A stretch of 34,907 nucleotides of DNA from Phycisphaerae bacterium (GCA_016795035.1 JAEUIT010000014.1:1-34907), one strand, 5' to 3'. Shown: positions 17,481 through 26,505, counted from the stretch's first letter. Numbers and translations: made by a program. Notes: generated from the letters alone by a model not told the origin.

Positions 17481-19277
17481 TCACGCGTACGAATGCAGCC
17501 CCGTGATCACGAAGTTGATCACGATCCAGTTGAAGAGCATCACGGCGGCCCCGCCGAGGGCGAGGATCGCGGTCCAGAGCCCCTTGTCGACGACCTTAAG
17601 CCGCACGTGCACGAGGAGCGCGAAGACGACGAAGGTGTTCAGGGCGAAGACTTCCTTCGGATCCCAGCCCCACGGCCGGCCCCAAGAGTGGTCGGCCCAG
17701 ATCGCGCCCATCACGATGCCCGCCCAGAGGAGGACGAAGGAGAGCTCCATGAGCACCATCGTCACGCCGTCCAAGACTTCGCCGATCGACGGCGCCTCGC
17801 CGGCACGGGCCCGCTTCGAGCCGGGCTCGAGGACGAGCATGCCCGCGCCGCCAACCCGCGCGTAGGCCGCGGTGCCGCCGACCATGCGCCACGCGAGGTA
17901 GCAGAAGGCCGAGACCGCGGCCATGAAGATGAGCACGTAGCTGAAGATGATCACGTTCGTGTGGATATAGAGCCACACGTCGTGCAACACCGGCATCATG
18001 TTCGAGATGTTCGGGTTGAGGTAGACGGGCAGGAAGTGCGCCGTCATGAGCGCGACCATCGAGGCCGCGGCGCTACCGAGGAAGAAGAGGCTCTTCATCG
18101 GCGTACGGCGCACGAAGAGCTCGATCGCCATCGCCGCGCAGCCGCCGAACCATGCGGCGGTCGTCACCGCCTCGAACATGTTCGAGTTCGGCCAGCGATC
18201 CGAGATGTACCAGCGCAGGAGAAGCGCGAACGTCTGCAGCCCGAACGCGACGACGAAGACGCCGACGCCGAGGCGCCGCGCCCAGGTCCAGCGGTAGATC
18301 AGGCCGAGCAATAGGAAGACGACGCTCAGCATGTACACGAGCCAGATCGACGTGAGCTGGTCCATGTGGAAGTACCAGCTCTCCCACGCGAGGCGGGACT
18401 GCTCGGGATAGAGGTCGCTGCCTTCGGCGACCTTCGGCAGGAGCGTCGCGAGCGAGGCCGACGCGGTGCGCACGCCGTCGGCGTCCTGCGCGAGCCACGC
18501 GTTCACGAACGCGCGCCACGCGTCGGCGATCTGGCCCTGCAACGCGGAGTCGATGCCGGGGATCCCGGCGGTCGGATCCATGCCGCCGTTCGATGGCACG
18601 AGGCGCGTGAGCGCCGCAGGCGGCGTCGTCGCGCCCGGAACGAGCATGAGTTCGCCGACCGAGTGCCACTGGTCGTCCGTCGACTTCGACGCCGGCGGCA
18701 CGATCATGAGCTTGCCGAGGAGGAACCCGGGCTCGGCGACGGCGAGCGCCGAGCGGATCTCGCTCACCGGTCGCGCGGTGCGGATGACGTCGGCTTCGAG
18801 CTTCGAGAAAAGGGGCTCGAGCGCGGCGTTGTGCAGGAAGCGCGGCGACGTGAGGCCGGTCGCGCGGAAGGCGTTCATCCGCTCGGCCATGTCGGGCGCG
18901 AGCGTCGGATCCGCGGCGGCGAGCCGCTCGAGCTCGCGGGCGATCGCTTCCCGCACCGAGCGGTTCTTCACGTAGACGAGGTCCGCGTCGACGTACGCCT
19001 CCGGCCGAAGCATGAGGTCGATGTAGGTGAAGAGCGAGTCCTGCCCGGCGATCTTGCGCGGGCCGGTCACGAACTGCATCATCGAATTAGCGTGCGAGCC
19101 GAGGCTCTTCAGGCGACCCTCGCCGTAGACGGCGATCGTGCCGAGGGGCTCGAGGTCGACCCGCTCGCTGAAGGACGGCGCCTCGTCGGCGCGGACGGTC
19201 GAGGCGCAGCACGCGATCGCGACGAAGACGACGATCGCCTGCAACGCGGAGATGAGGCCGTAGCGGAAGGCGTTCAT
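17481..19277 (-). CDS. ccsA: Cytochrome c biogenesis protein CcsA/ResC type, with periplasmic N-terminal extension
   Basis: 598 residues. The ATG at 19277 overlaps the resB stop by one base (TGATG) and has a GAAGGAGGGA site just before it; a longer open frame upstream is only resB read out of frame. Residues 1-30 are a membrane anchor or signal. About 31-315 form a soluble, probably periplasmic, domain (VYGEGRLKSLGSHANSMMQFVTG), a feature of CcsA proteins in Planctomycetes and Bacteroidetes. Then follow about eight membrane segments with the haem-handling motif WGRPWGWDPKE (about 532-542) and candidate haem-ligand histidines in LYIHTNVIIFSY and ALLVHVRL (about His557). With ResB it forms the System II synthase that attaches haem to apocytochromes c outside the membrane. 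Confidence 0.9.
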   Translation of the reverse strand: MNAFRYGLISALQAIVVFVAIACCASTVRADEAPSFSERVDLEPLGTIAVYGEGRLKSLGSHANSMMQFVTGPRKIAGQDSLFTYIDLMLRPEAYVDADLVYVKNRSVREAIARELERLAAADPTLAPDMAERMNAFRATGLTSPRFLHNAALEPLFSKLEADVIRTARPVSEIRSALAVAEPGFLLGKLMIVPPASKSTDDQWHSVGELMLVPGATTPPAALTRLVPSNGGMDPTAGIPGIDSALQGQIADAWRAFVNAWLAQDADGVRTASASLATLLPKVAEGSDLYPEQSRLAWESWYFHMDQLTSIWLVYMLSVVFLLLGLIYRWTWARRLGVGVFVVAFGLQTFALLLRWYISDRWPNSNMFEAVTTAAWFGGCAAMAIELFVRRTPMKSLFFLGSAAASMVALMTAHFLPVYLNPNISNMMPVLHDVWLYIHTNVIIFSYVLIFMAAVSAFCYLAWRMVGGTAAYARVGGAGMLVLEPGSKRARAGEAPSIGEVLDGVTMVLMELSFVLLWAGIVMGAIWADHSWGRPWGWDPKEVFALNTFVVFALLVHVRLKVVDKGLWTAILALGGAAVMLFNWIVINFVITGLHSYA

Positions 19278-21784
19278 CACGCTCCCTCCTTCGCGGCGCC
19301 TGCGAGCGAGGCCATGACCTCGTCGCGCCGACGTCGCTTGATCAAAGGCTTGACGTAGAAGGCGTATCCCATGCCGATGCAGGCGATGCAGGTGCCGATG
19401 AGCATCGTCCAGACGCCGTGGCGGTTGCCGACCCCGAGCACGGTGTAGTTGAGGCCGAGCGACCCGCGGTCGTTCGCGTCGCGCGGCTGGTCGGGCGGGT
19501 CCCACTGCGCCTGGAAGTACGAGAGTCCGCCATGTTCGACGGGCTTGTTGACGCTCACGCGCACCGGCTCCGACCACGCGTCGCTCGACGCGTCGCGGAA
19601 CCGCACGAGGCTCGTGTAGTCGCGGATCGTCGACTGTTCGCCGGTGAAGCCGCCGATGTGGGCGTCGAGGACGAACTCCTCGAGCGCGATGTCGGACGGA
19701 AGCTTCAGCCGCTGCCGTCCGAAGATCACCTCGACTTGGCGGCCGTCGGCGAGCGTGAGGAGTTTCGGCCGGAAGGTGTGGCGCCGCGGCACTTCGAGCG
19801 CGGAGTCGAAGACGTACTGGTGAAACGGGAGCCAGACGGGATCGCCGCCCGGGACGTCAAGGCGCATCTGCGCGAGCTGGACGCCGGCGTCGCGATCGCG
19901 CTGCTCCATGGGAACGACGAACGGGCGCACGTCGCGCACCGCGCGGGGCAGGTAGTTCGCCACACCGATCGAGAAGCCCGCGGGGAACGTGACCGCTTCG
20001 CCGATCGTGAGGTCGCGCACCGTCGGCGCCCCCTTCCCCATGAGCGTCGCGAGGCGAAGCCGCTGCGGATCGGGACCCGCGATCACCGCAATCGGCGTCG
20101 ATCCGAGGCCGGGCTGGTACTCGATCTCGATCGACGCGTCGGACACGGCCTGCGCCGCGTGCGGATCCTTCATCAGTTCGTCGGTCGCGTCGCGGGTGAG
20201 GCGGGCGTCGTCGAACACCCATCGGCGGAAGGTGCCCTGCGGCGTCTTCACTTCGACGATCGCCACGCTCGCGGTGCCCGTCGAAAGGAGAATGTCATCC
20301 TGGACCGCGATGATGCGGTACGCGTAGCCCGTCTGGTCGCCGGTCGCGCTGCCGTCGGCCGCGGGCTTCTGCACCGCGATGAACGGCGCGTTCGGGTCCC
20401 CCAGCGGAAGGTTGGCGAGATCCTCACGCACGTCGACGCCGAGCGCCGGCACGCGCACGCGGATCGACGGCGCGGCGGCGCGCTTGGCAAAGGCCGCTTC
20501 CGAGTCGACGTAGTAGAAGCCGATCAGGTCGCCCTGCCCCTTGTTCGCCCGGGGATCGAGCGCTTCGAGCTGCATCGAGATGGGCGGCGCATCGGCGCCG
20601 CTCGAGAGCGCGAGCTGGATGACCGGGTTCAGCGGTCCCGTCGGCGCTCCGGCGCGGTACTGCGCACGGTCGATCGCGTAGCGAAGGAATCCCGACGCAC
20701 GGAACGTGAGATCCGGGAAGGGATCGCCCTCGACCGGGGCGATCGCGATGTCGAGCGGCGACGGCGCGAGCTCGCGACCCGACGCCGTGAAGACCTGGTC
20801 GCGCGAGCCGACGTAGTCGTTGTAGAGCGGAAGGCCCTCGATCGGCCGCTCGGTCCACGTCGACTCGCCGGGCTTGCGGATGTAGAGCGCCCAGCACTTC
20901 TCGAGTTCGGGGCGGAGGTAGAACCAGGGCTGCGGCGCGTAGTCGAGCGACATGCGGATCGACTCGTCGACGAGCGGCGTGCCGAGCGCCTTCTTCGCCC
21001 GCTGCATCGGCTGCGCGGGATCGTTCGAGCGGATCACGTCCTCGGTGTGCTCGGGGTGTCCGGCCAGGAGTTGCCGCATGAAGTTCGTGTTCGTCGACAC
21101 GTCGTTGCCGCTGCGCCGCACGTCGACGTTCACCGAGTATGCGGTGAGGCCCTTCGCCTCTTCCGAGCGCATCTCCCAGTTGGGATCGATCGACGCGACC
21201 TCGAGGTCGTAGCGCGTGCCGTTCGAGCCGACGACCGCGCGGGCGCCGGGCGTCGCGGCGAAGGCCACGCGGTCGGCGACCTTCATGGTCCCGTCGGGCT
21301 GCTTCTCGAGGAACTCCGCGAACACCATGCGGCGCTGGACGAGCGCGTCACCTTCGACCTTCGTGCCGAAGTAGATCACGCAGCCGACGATCATCATGAT
21401 GATCCCGCTGTGGATCATCCACACGCCGTAGTTCACGACCTTGAACGGGATCCGCCGGAAGGTCGTCACGATCATGTTGACGGCGATCAGGCCGATCAGG
21501 AGGTCGAACGGCCACCAGTGGAACCATTCGAACTCGGTCATCTCGAACGGCCGCCACTGGCGCATCTGGGCGTGGACCCAGGCGTCCTTGTGGAGGATGT
21601 TCGGGTGGATCGGGTAGATCACACCGGCCGAACCGATCGTCATGTAGACGAAGAGGATCGCCAGCAGGATGACGCCAAACCACACACTGGAGAAGAGGTC
21701 GAGGAGCGCCGCGAGCGGACCGCGGGGCGCGCGAGCCGGCATGGCCGCGGCGCGTGGCAAGGAGGAGGAGTCGGAGTCGGGCAT
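19277..21784 (-). CDS. resB: Cytochrome c biogenesis protein ResB, enlarged
   Basis: 835 residues, well above the 450-600 usual for ResB/Ccs1. Three N-terminal membrane segments (about 34-57, 91-109, 117-140), the third with His125 in VWMIHSGIIMMIVG, and a C-terminal one (about 790-810: WTMLIGTCIACIGMGYAFYVKP) bracket a large exported region of about 640 residues. The conserved ResB end is visible: SVNKPVEHGGLSYFQAQWDPP just before the last membrane segment. It works with CcsA in System II haem attachment. Translationally coupled to ccsA by a one-base overlap. The upstream gap to the divergent cyclophilin gene (21785-22052) should hold both promoters; I see no clear signal there. Confidence 0.88.
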   Translation of the reverse strand: MPDSDSSSLPRAAAMPARAPRGPLAALLDLFSSVWFGVILLAILFVYMTIGSAGVIYPIHPNILHKDAWVHAQMRQWRPFEMTEFEWFHWWPFDLLIGLIAVNMIVTTFRRIPFKVVNYGVWMIHSGIIMMIVGCVIYFGTKVEGDALVQRRMVFAEFLEKQPDGTMKVADRVAFAATPGARAVVGSNGTRYDLEVASIDPNWEMRSEEAKGLTAYSVNVDVRRSGNDVSTNTNFMRQLLAGHPEHTEDVIRSNDPAQPMQRAKKALGTPLVDESIRMSLDYAPQPWFYLRPELEKCWALYIRKPGESTWTERPIEGLPLYNDYVGSRDQVFTASGRELAPSPLDIAIAPVEGDPFPDLTFRASGFLRYAIDRAQYRAGAPTGPLNPVIQLALSSGADAPPISMQLEALDPRANKGQGDLIGFYYVDSEAAFAKRAAAPSIRVRVPALGVDVREDLANLPLGDPNAPFIAVQKPAADGSATGDQTGYAYRIIAVQDDILLSTGTASVAIVEVKTPQGTFRRWVFDDARLTRDATDELMKDPHAAQAVSDASIEIEYQPGLGSTPIAVIAGPDPQRLRLATLMGKGAPTVRDLTIGEAVTFPAGFSIGVANYLPRAVRDVRPFVVPMEQRDRDAGVQLAQMRLDVPGGDPVWLPFHQYVFDSALEVPRRHTFRPKLLTLADGRQVEVIFGRQRLKLPSDIALEEFVLDAHIGGFTGEQSTIRDYTSLVRFRDASSDAWSEPVRVSVNKPVEHGGLSYFQAQWDPPDQPRDANDRGSLGLNYTVLGVGNRHGVWTMLIGTCIACIGMGYAFYVKPLIKRRRRDEVMASLAGAAKEGA

Positions 21785-22052
21785 AGCGCAGTGCGCTCGC
21801 TCACGGTTCGAGCGGGCGCGAGAGTTGGAGGTCGTCGGGGAAAGGCCTCAGCGGGCAACGCCATGCGTCGCCCAGCCTCACCGGCGGAGGAAGGCCCGGA
21901 TGGTAGGAAGTGTCAGCGAAGCCTGCGGCTGATTCATCGCCGCATGCAGTCCGCGCCGATCTGGTTCGGCGAGTGCCGCACGCAGACCGTCGCCCGCCGC
22001 TCACGTCCCTCGGTCAAAGGGACCATCGCCACTCCGTATGATCCAAGCCCCT

Positions 22053-22865
22053 ATGAACACTCTTCCTCGACTCCGTTCGCTCTCGCGCAAGGCCGCGAGC
22101 ACCGTCCCGGTCCTTCTCCTCTCCGTCGTGACGTCGCTTGCGTTCGCGGCACCCGCGGCGGCACAAACCCCGCCCCCCGCGACCGCGCCAGCGGCGACGC
22201 CGCCCCCCACTCCGAAGGACGCCCCGAAGGACGCCCCGAAGGAGGCTCCCAAGGATGCGCCCAAGCCCGCAGCCAAGCCTGCGGATGGGCAAGCCCCGAA
22301 GACCGACGCCAAGGCGGACCTTGAGTACGTGGTCATGGCGACCTCGATGGGCGACCTCGTGATCGAGCTCGACCGCAAGAACGCGCCGATCTCGGTCGAG
22401 AACTTCCTGAAGTACGTCGACAAGGAGTACTACAACAACACGATCTTCCACCGCGTCGTGCCCGGCTTCGTCGTCCAAGGCGGCGGCTTCGACACGAACA
22501 AGTCGCAGAAGCCGACCGACGCGCCGATCAAGAACGAATGGCAGAACGGCCTCAAGAACAAGCGCGGCACGATCGCGATGGCGCGCACGAATAAGGCCGA
22601 CAGCGCGACCAGCCAGTTCTACATCAACCTGAAGGACAACGCGCCGCTCGACGCGGCCACGCCGCGCGGTGACAACGCCGCGTACGCGGTCTTCGGCACG
22701 GTGATCAAGGGCATGGAGGTCGTCGACAAAATGGCCGCGTCGCCGACCGGGAAGCAGATGATGATTCCGACCGGCGGCCAAGCGAGCCCGATGACGGACG
22801 TTCCGACGACCGACATCGTGATCACGAGCGTGAAGCGCATCTCGGCGGCCGACGCGAAGAAGTGA
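22053..22865 (+). CDS. Exported cyclophilin-type peptidyl-prolyl cis-trans isomerase
   Basis: 270 residues from the ATG at 22053; an in-frame ATG at 22038 adds five residues and cannot be excluded. Signal peptide: PRLRSLSRKAASTVPVLLLSVVTSLAFAAPAAAQ. A low-complexity linker of KDAP/KEAP units follows (about 50-80). The isomerase domain begins near VVMATSMGDLVIELD and has bacterial cyclophilin motifs: NFLKYVDKEYYNNTIFHRVVPGFVVQGGGF (with the Phe-His-Arg active-site triplet), GTIAMAR, DSATSQFYINLKDN and YAVFGTVIKGMEVVDKM. It should catalyse proline isomerisation in folding exported proteins. The next gene is over 300 bases away. A GC-rich hairpin just after the stop codon (about 22867-22884) lacks a T-run. 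Confidence 0.9.
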   Translation: MNTLPRLRSLSRKAASTVPVLLLSVVTSLAFAAPAAAQTPPPATAPAATPPPTPKDAPKDAPKEAPKDAPKPAAKPADGQAPKTDAKADLEYVVMATSMGDLVIELDRKNAPISVENFLKYVDKEYYNNTIFHRVVPGFVVQGGGFDTNKSQKPTDAPIKNEWQNGLKNKRGTIAMARTNKADSATSQFYINLKDNAPLDAATPRGDNAAYAVFGTVIKGMEVVDKMAASPTGKQMMIPTGGQASPMTDVPTTDIVITSVKRISAADAKK

Positions 22866-22890
22866 GCGCGGCGAAGCGCCGCGAGGGTTG

Positions 22891-23030
22891 GGGGTTCAGG
22901 GTTCAGGGTTCGGGGTTCGGGGTAACGCAGCGCGGCCGAAGGCCGCGTACGCCCAGAACCGAGAGCCGGAGCCCGAACCAAGAGCTGGGAGCCAGGAGTC
23001 GGGAGCCAGGAGTCAGGGTTCAAAGCCACA
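22891..23030. repeat. Dispersed heptad-repeat element, copy 2, divergent
   Basis: This part of the 314-base gap after the cyclophilin starts with GGGTTCA-type heptads (22891-22922) and contains a 7-bp GC hairpin with a GAA loop (22931-22947). It ends with GGAGCCA/GGAGTCA units (22987-23018). Bases from about 22961 share the flank GAGCCGGAGCCCGAAC with the copy at 17337. The remainder up to 23179 holds an imperfect inverted match of the heptads near 23056-23082. Confidence 0.65.
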
Positions 23031-23179
23031 CCGCGATGCGCGGTTGGCGCGACCCGACGTCCTGGCTCGCGGCTCCTGGTTCGTTTTTCCTCCGCGTTGC
23101 AGGTGGGAATCGTGCGAACGAGGCGGCGAGCGCCTCGACACGCCCCCACCTTTCGGTAGGCTGCAACTCGGAGACCTCC

Positions 23180-23515
23180 ATGGCCAAGCGATTCAAGCTC
23201 GCGGCGTCAGAGATTCAGCGTCTGATCCCGTCGATGGGATATTGCTTCGCGACGGATCGCATCACCGTCGATGGTGTGCGCGTCGGCTACATGTATCGAG
23301 AGGATCCCGATCGGCCCGAGGACAGCGGCTGGCGTTTCCTCTCGGGCGACGAGAGCGATGCATACATGGACAACGCGGACAACCATGGCATCTACGACGT
23401 CAACACGATCGCGAACCTCGATCGCGAGATCCTTCCGTTCGTGCACGCCTCAGTAGGTTCGAGGTTCTTTCGCGACGATAGCGGCATACTCAGGCCTGAG
23501 CCTGAACCAGATTGA
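23180..23515 (+). CDS. DUF2185 (Imm33-like) protein
   Basis: 111 residues from the ATG at 23180, chosen because GGAG at 23170-23173 precedes it by six bases and homology-like sequence starts there. The core is highly characteristic of DUF2185: CFATDRITVDGVRVGYMYREDPDRPEDSGWRFLSGDESDAYMDNADNHGIYDVNTIANLDREILPFV. The family is cytoplasmic and is described as an immunity-protein fold (Imm33) in polymorphic-toxin loci, but many members stand alone. No toxin gene is next to it here, so an immunity role is not supported by context. Confidence 0.88.
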   Translation: MAKRFKLAASEIQRLIPSMGYCFATDRITVDGVRVGYMYREDPDRPEDSGWRFLSGDESDAYMDNADNHGIYDVNTIANLDREILPFVHASVGSRFFRDDSGILRPEPEPD

Positions 23516-23661
23516 GGAGAGAGAGAGAGAAGCGAGATGCAGGACGCGCGTCGGACGCAGCGACGGACCGCGCAGCGAATGCAGATTTCGAAACGTAAGG
23601 ATGGCTCGCTCCTTCTCAGCGTCTGTCCTCTCCGCCCGTACTCAAACGGATCCCCCAGCTC

Positions 23662-24087
23662 ATGCCCCCGCTCGCTCGCCGAATACTCGTTGTAACGCTC
23701 GTCGCCATCGCGGTACTCCTGCATTGCACCGTGTGCATCTGGCGATCGTCAGTCTCACAGAACGAACTTTGGACGAACGCGCGGATCTTTGGTTGGGGCA
23801 CGAGCTTTCGAACGGCCTCTGATTCGGGAAGCATGGCGAGGGGCTACACGGGGTTCGGACTCTTCGCACGCAAGCCCGCAGGCCTGACCGATGGCGTCGT
23901 CGTCGGCGTTGCAGTACCGATCGCGCTCTTGAGTACCTCCGCCATTCTCGTACTGACGTGGCGACATCGCGACCGCGCGGCGCGTGGTGTCTGCCCGAAT
24001 TGTGGTCACACAATGGGGCCGAACATCGCGCTTGGATGCGCCGAGTGTGGGTTCGGTCGTCCGCGCGTCGAACGAGAGCAGTCGTAA
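23662..24087 (+). CDS. Small membrane protein with C-terminal zinc ribbon
   Basis: 141 residues. One membrane segment near the N-terminus (RILVVTLVAIAVLLHCTVCIW) and another at about 75-95 (VVVGVAVPIALLSTSAILVLTW) bracket an exported loop. The tail, GVCPNCGHTMGPNIALGCAECGFGRP, has two CxxC pairs and is a rubredoxin-like zinc ribbon, a layout often seen in small planctomycete membrane proteins. Function unknown. No Shine-Dalgarno before the ATG. Its base and codon use is less GC-biased than in the large genes, like its two small neighbours. Confidence 0.7.
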   Translation: MPPLARRILVVTLVAIAVLLHCTVCIWRSSVSQNELWTNARIFGWGTSFRTASDSGSMARGYTGFGLFARKPAGLTDGVVVGVAVPIALLSTSAILVLTWRHRDRAARGVCPNCGHTMGPNIALGCAECGFGRPRVEREQS

Positions 24088-24120
24088 TCCTCGTAACCGG
24101 CCAGACCACGTGCTTCCTCC

Positions 24121-24408
24121 ATGAGCCCACGAACTCTCAGAGTAGGCGACCTCGTCCGATTCACGGCGCTGCCAGATGAGTGGCGCGCACCCGGTCACGT
24201 GGTCCCGCGCGAGAGCGTGGCATTCATGAAGATCCTGATTGCGCGGCGACACCCGTCCCGCGTGCGCACCATCGACGAGGACGGCACTCCCTGGATCACA
24301 GCACGAATTCGTCGCCGAGGTGTGCTGCAATATCACTCGTGGGCGATCCTCGAAGCGACGGGCTGGCGACGCGTGCGTCGAAGGCGCGGCCAGCGTCCGA
24401 AGAAGTGA
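24121..24408 (+). CDS. Small basic protein of unknown function
   Basis: 95 residues. It begins LRVGDLVRFTALPDEW, like the first strands of an SH3-like barrel, continues VPRESVAFMKILIARRHPSRVRTIDEDGTPWITARI and ends in a very basic tail (RRVRRRRGQRPKK). The pattern of conserved-looking Trp, Pro and DEDG residues suggests a real protein, and I have the impression of similar short proteins in other planctomycetes, but no function can be given. It starts 33 bases after the zinc-ribbon gene and may share its transcript. Confidence 0.65.
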   Translation: MSPRTLRVGDLVRFTALPDEWRAPGHVVPRESVAFMKILIARRHPSRVRTIDEDGTPWITARIRRRGVLQYHSWAILEATGWRRVRRRRGQRPKK

Positions 24409-24450
24409 GGATCTCGGGAAGCTCGCAAGCGGCCGCACCGACGCGGCGTC

Positions 24451-24485
24451 CACTGACTCCTGACTCCTCAATCCTGACTCCTCCT
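24451..24485. repeat. Heptad-repeat element, partial copy 3
   Basis: Four to five CTGACTC/CTCAATC units form half of the element seen complete at 17337 and 26080. It abuts the 3' end of the aldehyde dehydrogenase gene. Confidence 0.65.
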
Positions 24486-24486
24486 C

Positions 24487-26028
24487 TCACTCCCCAAACC
24501 GAATCCCCTGCGCGAGCGGCAACTCCTTGCCGAAGTTGATCGTGCACGTCTGCCGCCGCATGTATTGCTTCCACGAGTCCGAGCCGGATTCGCGGCCACC
24601 GCCGGTGTCCTTCTCGCCGCCGAACGCGCCGCCGATCTCGGCGCCGCTGGTGCCGATGTTCACGTTCGCGATGCCGCAGTCGCTGCCGTCGACCGACAGG
24701 AATCGCTCGGCGCTTCGCATGTTGAGCGTGAAGATCGCGCTTGAGAGCCCTTGATCGACGCCATTCTGTAGCGCGATCGCCTCGTCGAGATCCTTCACGG
24801 TGAAGACATAAAGAATCGGCGCGAAGGTCTCCTCCTTCGTGATCGCCGGGACCTTCCCGCGCGGCACGCGCACGATCGAAGGCTCGACGAAGTGGCCGGG
24901 CTTCGACTTCCAGCGGTCGATGCCTTCGACGCCGCCCGCGAGCACGGTGCAGCCTTCGGCCTCTGCCCGCTCGATCGCGTGGCGCATCTGGTCGACCGCG
25001 CCCTTATGGATGAGCGGCCCCATGAGCGTGCCGTTCGCGAGCGGATCGCCGATCGGCACGGTCTTGTACGCCTTAACGAGCCGCGCCGTGAGGTCGTCGA
25101 CGATCGACTCGTGGACGAGCAGTCGGCGCGTCGTCGTGCAACGTTGACCGGCGGTGCCGACGGCACCGAAGAGGACGGCACGGGTGACGAGTTCGATGTC
25201 GGCGTCGTCCATCACGATGATCGCGTTGTTGCCGCCGAGTTCGAGAAGCGCGCGACCTAACCGCTCCGCGACGACGGCGCCGACGCGCTTGCCCATGCGG
25301 CACGAGCCGGTCGCCGAGATGAGCGGCAGCCGACGGTCGGCGATCATCGGTTCGCCGACGACCTGGTCCTTGCCGATGATCAGGCCGAAGAGATCCGCGG
25401 GATCGAGGCCGGCGGGCCGGAAGAGATCCTGCTCGCGCATGACCTCGCGGGCGAGATCGTTCGTCGCGATCGCGACGAGCGGCGTGATCAGGCTCGGCTT
25501 CCAGACGCACGCGTCGCCGCAGACGGCCGCGAGCATCGAGTTCCACGCCCACACCGCACAGGGGAAGTTGAAGGCGGTGATGATGCCGATCGTTCCGAGC
25601 GGATGCCACTGCTCGTACATGCGGTGCAGCGCCCGCTCCGAATGCATCGAGAGGCCGTAGAGCTGGCGCGAGAGGCCGACCGCGAAGTCGGCGATGTCGA
25701 TCGCCTCCTGCACTTCGCCTATGCCTTCGGCACGGATCTTCCCCATCTCGAGCGTGACGAGTTCGCCTAACGCCTCACGCTTCGCGCGGAACGCGTTGCC
25801 GATCTGGCGCACGATCTCGCCCCGCTTCGGCGCCGGCAGTCGCGCCCAGTGCTTCTGCACCGCGATCGCCTTCGTGACGACGTCCTCGTACGCCGCGAGC
25901 GTCTCGAGCTTCACGTGCGCGAGCGTCTCGCCCGTGGCGGGATTCTCGGTGGCGACGGTGTCGGCGCCGCCGGAAGCTGCAACGCGGGGATGACGGTCGA
26001 GGCCGAGCGACTTCAGGATCGGGTGCAT
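24487..26028 (-). CDS. amaB: ALDH7-type aldehyde dehydrogenase (aminoadipate semialdehyde dehydrogenase-like)
   Basis: 513 residues, the usual length. All catalytic features are present: FNFPCAVWAWNS (Asn154), ALLELGGNN (general base Glu263) and GTAGQRCTT (nucleophile Cys297). The C-terminus, NVNIGTSGAEIGGAFGGEKDTGGGRESGSDSWKQYMRRQTCTINFGKELPLAQGI, is diagnostic for the antiquitin/ALDH7 family, which oxidises alpha-aminoadipic semialdehyde with NAD(P)+ in lysine breakdown. No other lysine-degradation gene is nearby, so the exact substrate is inferred from family only and the symbol is tentative. Flanked on both sides by heptad-repeat elements (24451 and 26080). Confidence 0.9.
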   Translation of the reverse strand: MHPILKSLGLDRHPRVAASGGADTVATENPATGETLAHVKLETLAAYEDVVTKAIAVQKHWARLPAPKRGEIVRQIGNAFRAKREALGELVTLEMGKIRAEGIGEVQEAIDIADFAVGLSRQLYGLSMHSERALHRMYEQWHPLGTIGIITAFNFPCAVWAWNSMLAAVCGDACVWKPSLITPLVAIATNDLAREVMREQDLFRPAGLDPADLFGLIIGKDQVVGEPMIADRRLPLISATGSCRMGKRVGAVVAERLGRALLELGGNNAIIVMDDADIELVTRAVLFGAVGTAGQRCTTTRRLLVHESIVDDLTARLVKAYKTVPIGDPLANGTLMGPLIHKGAVDQMRHAIERAEAEGCTVLAGGVEGIDRWKSKPGHFVEPSIVRVPRGKVPAITKEETFAPILYVFTVKDLDEAIALQNGVDQGLSSAIFTLNMRSAERFLSVDGSDCGIANVNIGTSGAEIGGAFGGEKDTGGGRESGSDSWKQYMRRQTCTINFGKELPLAQGIRFGE

Positions 26029-26079
26029 GGGAGGGGTAGGATCGAGGATGGAGGGGGAAGGAGCAAGGATGCAAGGCAG

Positions 26080-26177
26080 GGATTCAGGATTGAGGAGTCA
26101 GGAGTCAGGGTGAAAGCACGCGCATCCAAGGCCAAGCGGTTTTCCCACTGACTCCTGACTCCTGACTCCTGACTCCC
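26080..26177. repeat. Dispersed heptad-repeat element, copy 4
   Basis: Inverse orientation to the copy at 17337. Units of GGATTCA/GGAGTCA (26080-26109) and an inverted run of CTGACTC units (26148-26176) enclose a central segment of about 40 bases. That centre is clearly alike in both copies when one is reverse-complemented (shared AGTGGGAA..., ...CTTGG..., GCGCGTGC and TTCACCCTGACTCCT). It lies between the start of the aldehyde dehydrogenase gene and the small membrane protein; I see nothing else in 26029-26290. Confidence 0.75.
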
Positions 26178-26290
26178 GGGCTCTACCGCTTCCCGTCCGA
26201 AAAGCTGAATCTCGCGTCGATCCCGAAAGTCCCCCAATCTCGGCCTCCGTTCCCGCCGACATCGACCTGATCGCACCCGAGGGCTCGTCG

Positions 26291-26488
26291 ATGGAAACGC
26301 TCCTGATCGGACTCCTCACCGGCTTGGTCGGCACCGCGTACTTCCTGTACGGCAAGCGCGCCGAGAAGCCGGTCGCCCTCGTGGCGGGCGCGGTCCTCTG
26401 CGTGTACCCCTACTTCGTCTCGAACGCGATCCTCTCGATAGTGATCGGCCTCGTGATCGCGGCGGTGCCGTTCTTCGTCGACGTCTGA
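26291..26488 (+). CDS. Small two-helix membrane protein
   Basis: 65 residues and almost entirely hydrophobic: METLLIGLLTGLVGTAYFLYGKR, a short basic loop (AEKP), then VALVAGAVLCVYPYFVSNAILSIVIGLVIAAVPFFV. The GTAYFLYGKR and YPYFVSN motifs fit a family of short inner-membrane proteins found in many bacteria, often loosely labelled as transport proteins without proof. Role unknown. Its stop codon lies 17 bases from that of the convergent rhomboid gene. Confidence 0.75.
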   Translation: METLLIGLLTGLVGTAYFLYGKRAEKPVALVAGAVLCVYPYFVSNAILSIVIGLVIAAVPFFVDV

Positions 26489-26505
26489 CGAGCGCCGCGC
26501 GATCG

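Noticed and set aside
23180..23515. DUF2185 gene as part of a toxin-immunity system
   Set aside because: No polymorphic toxin, PAAR, Rhs or secretion gene is in the window; only the family label hints at immunity.
23601..23822. 73-residue open frame overlapping the start of the zinc-ribbon gene
   Set aside because: It has no ribosome site and no protein-like pattern, and it overlaps a better-supported gene in another frame.
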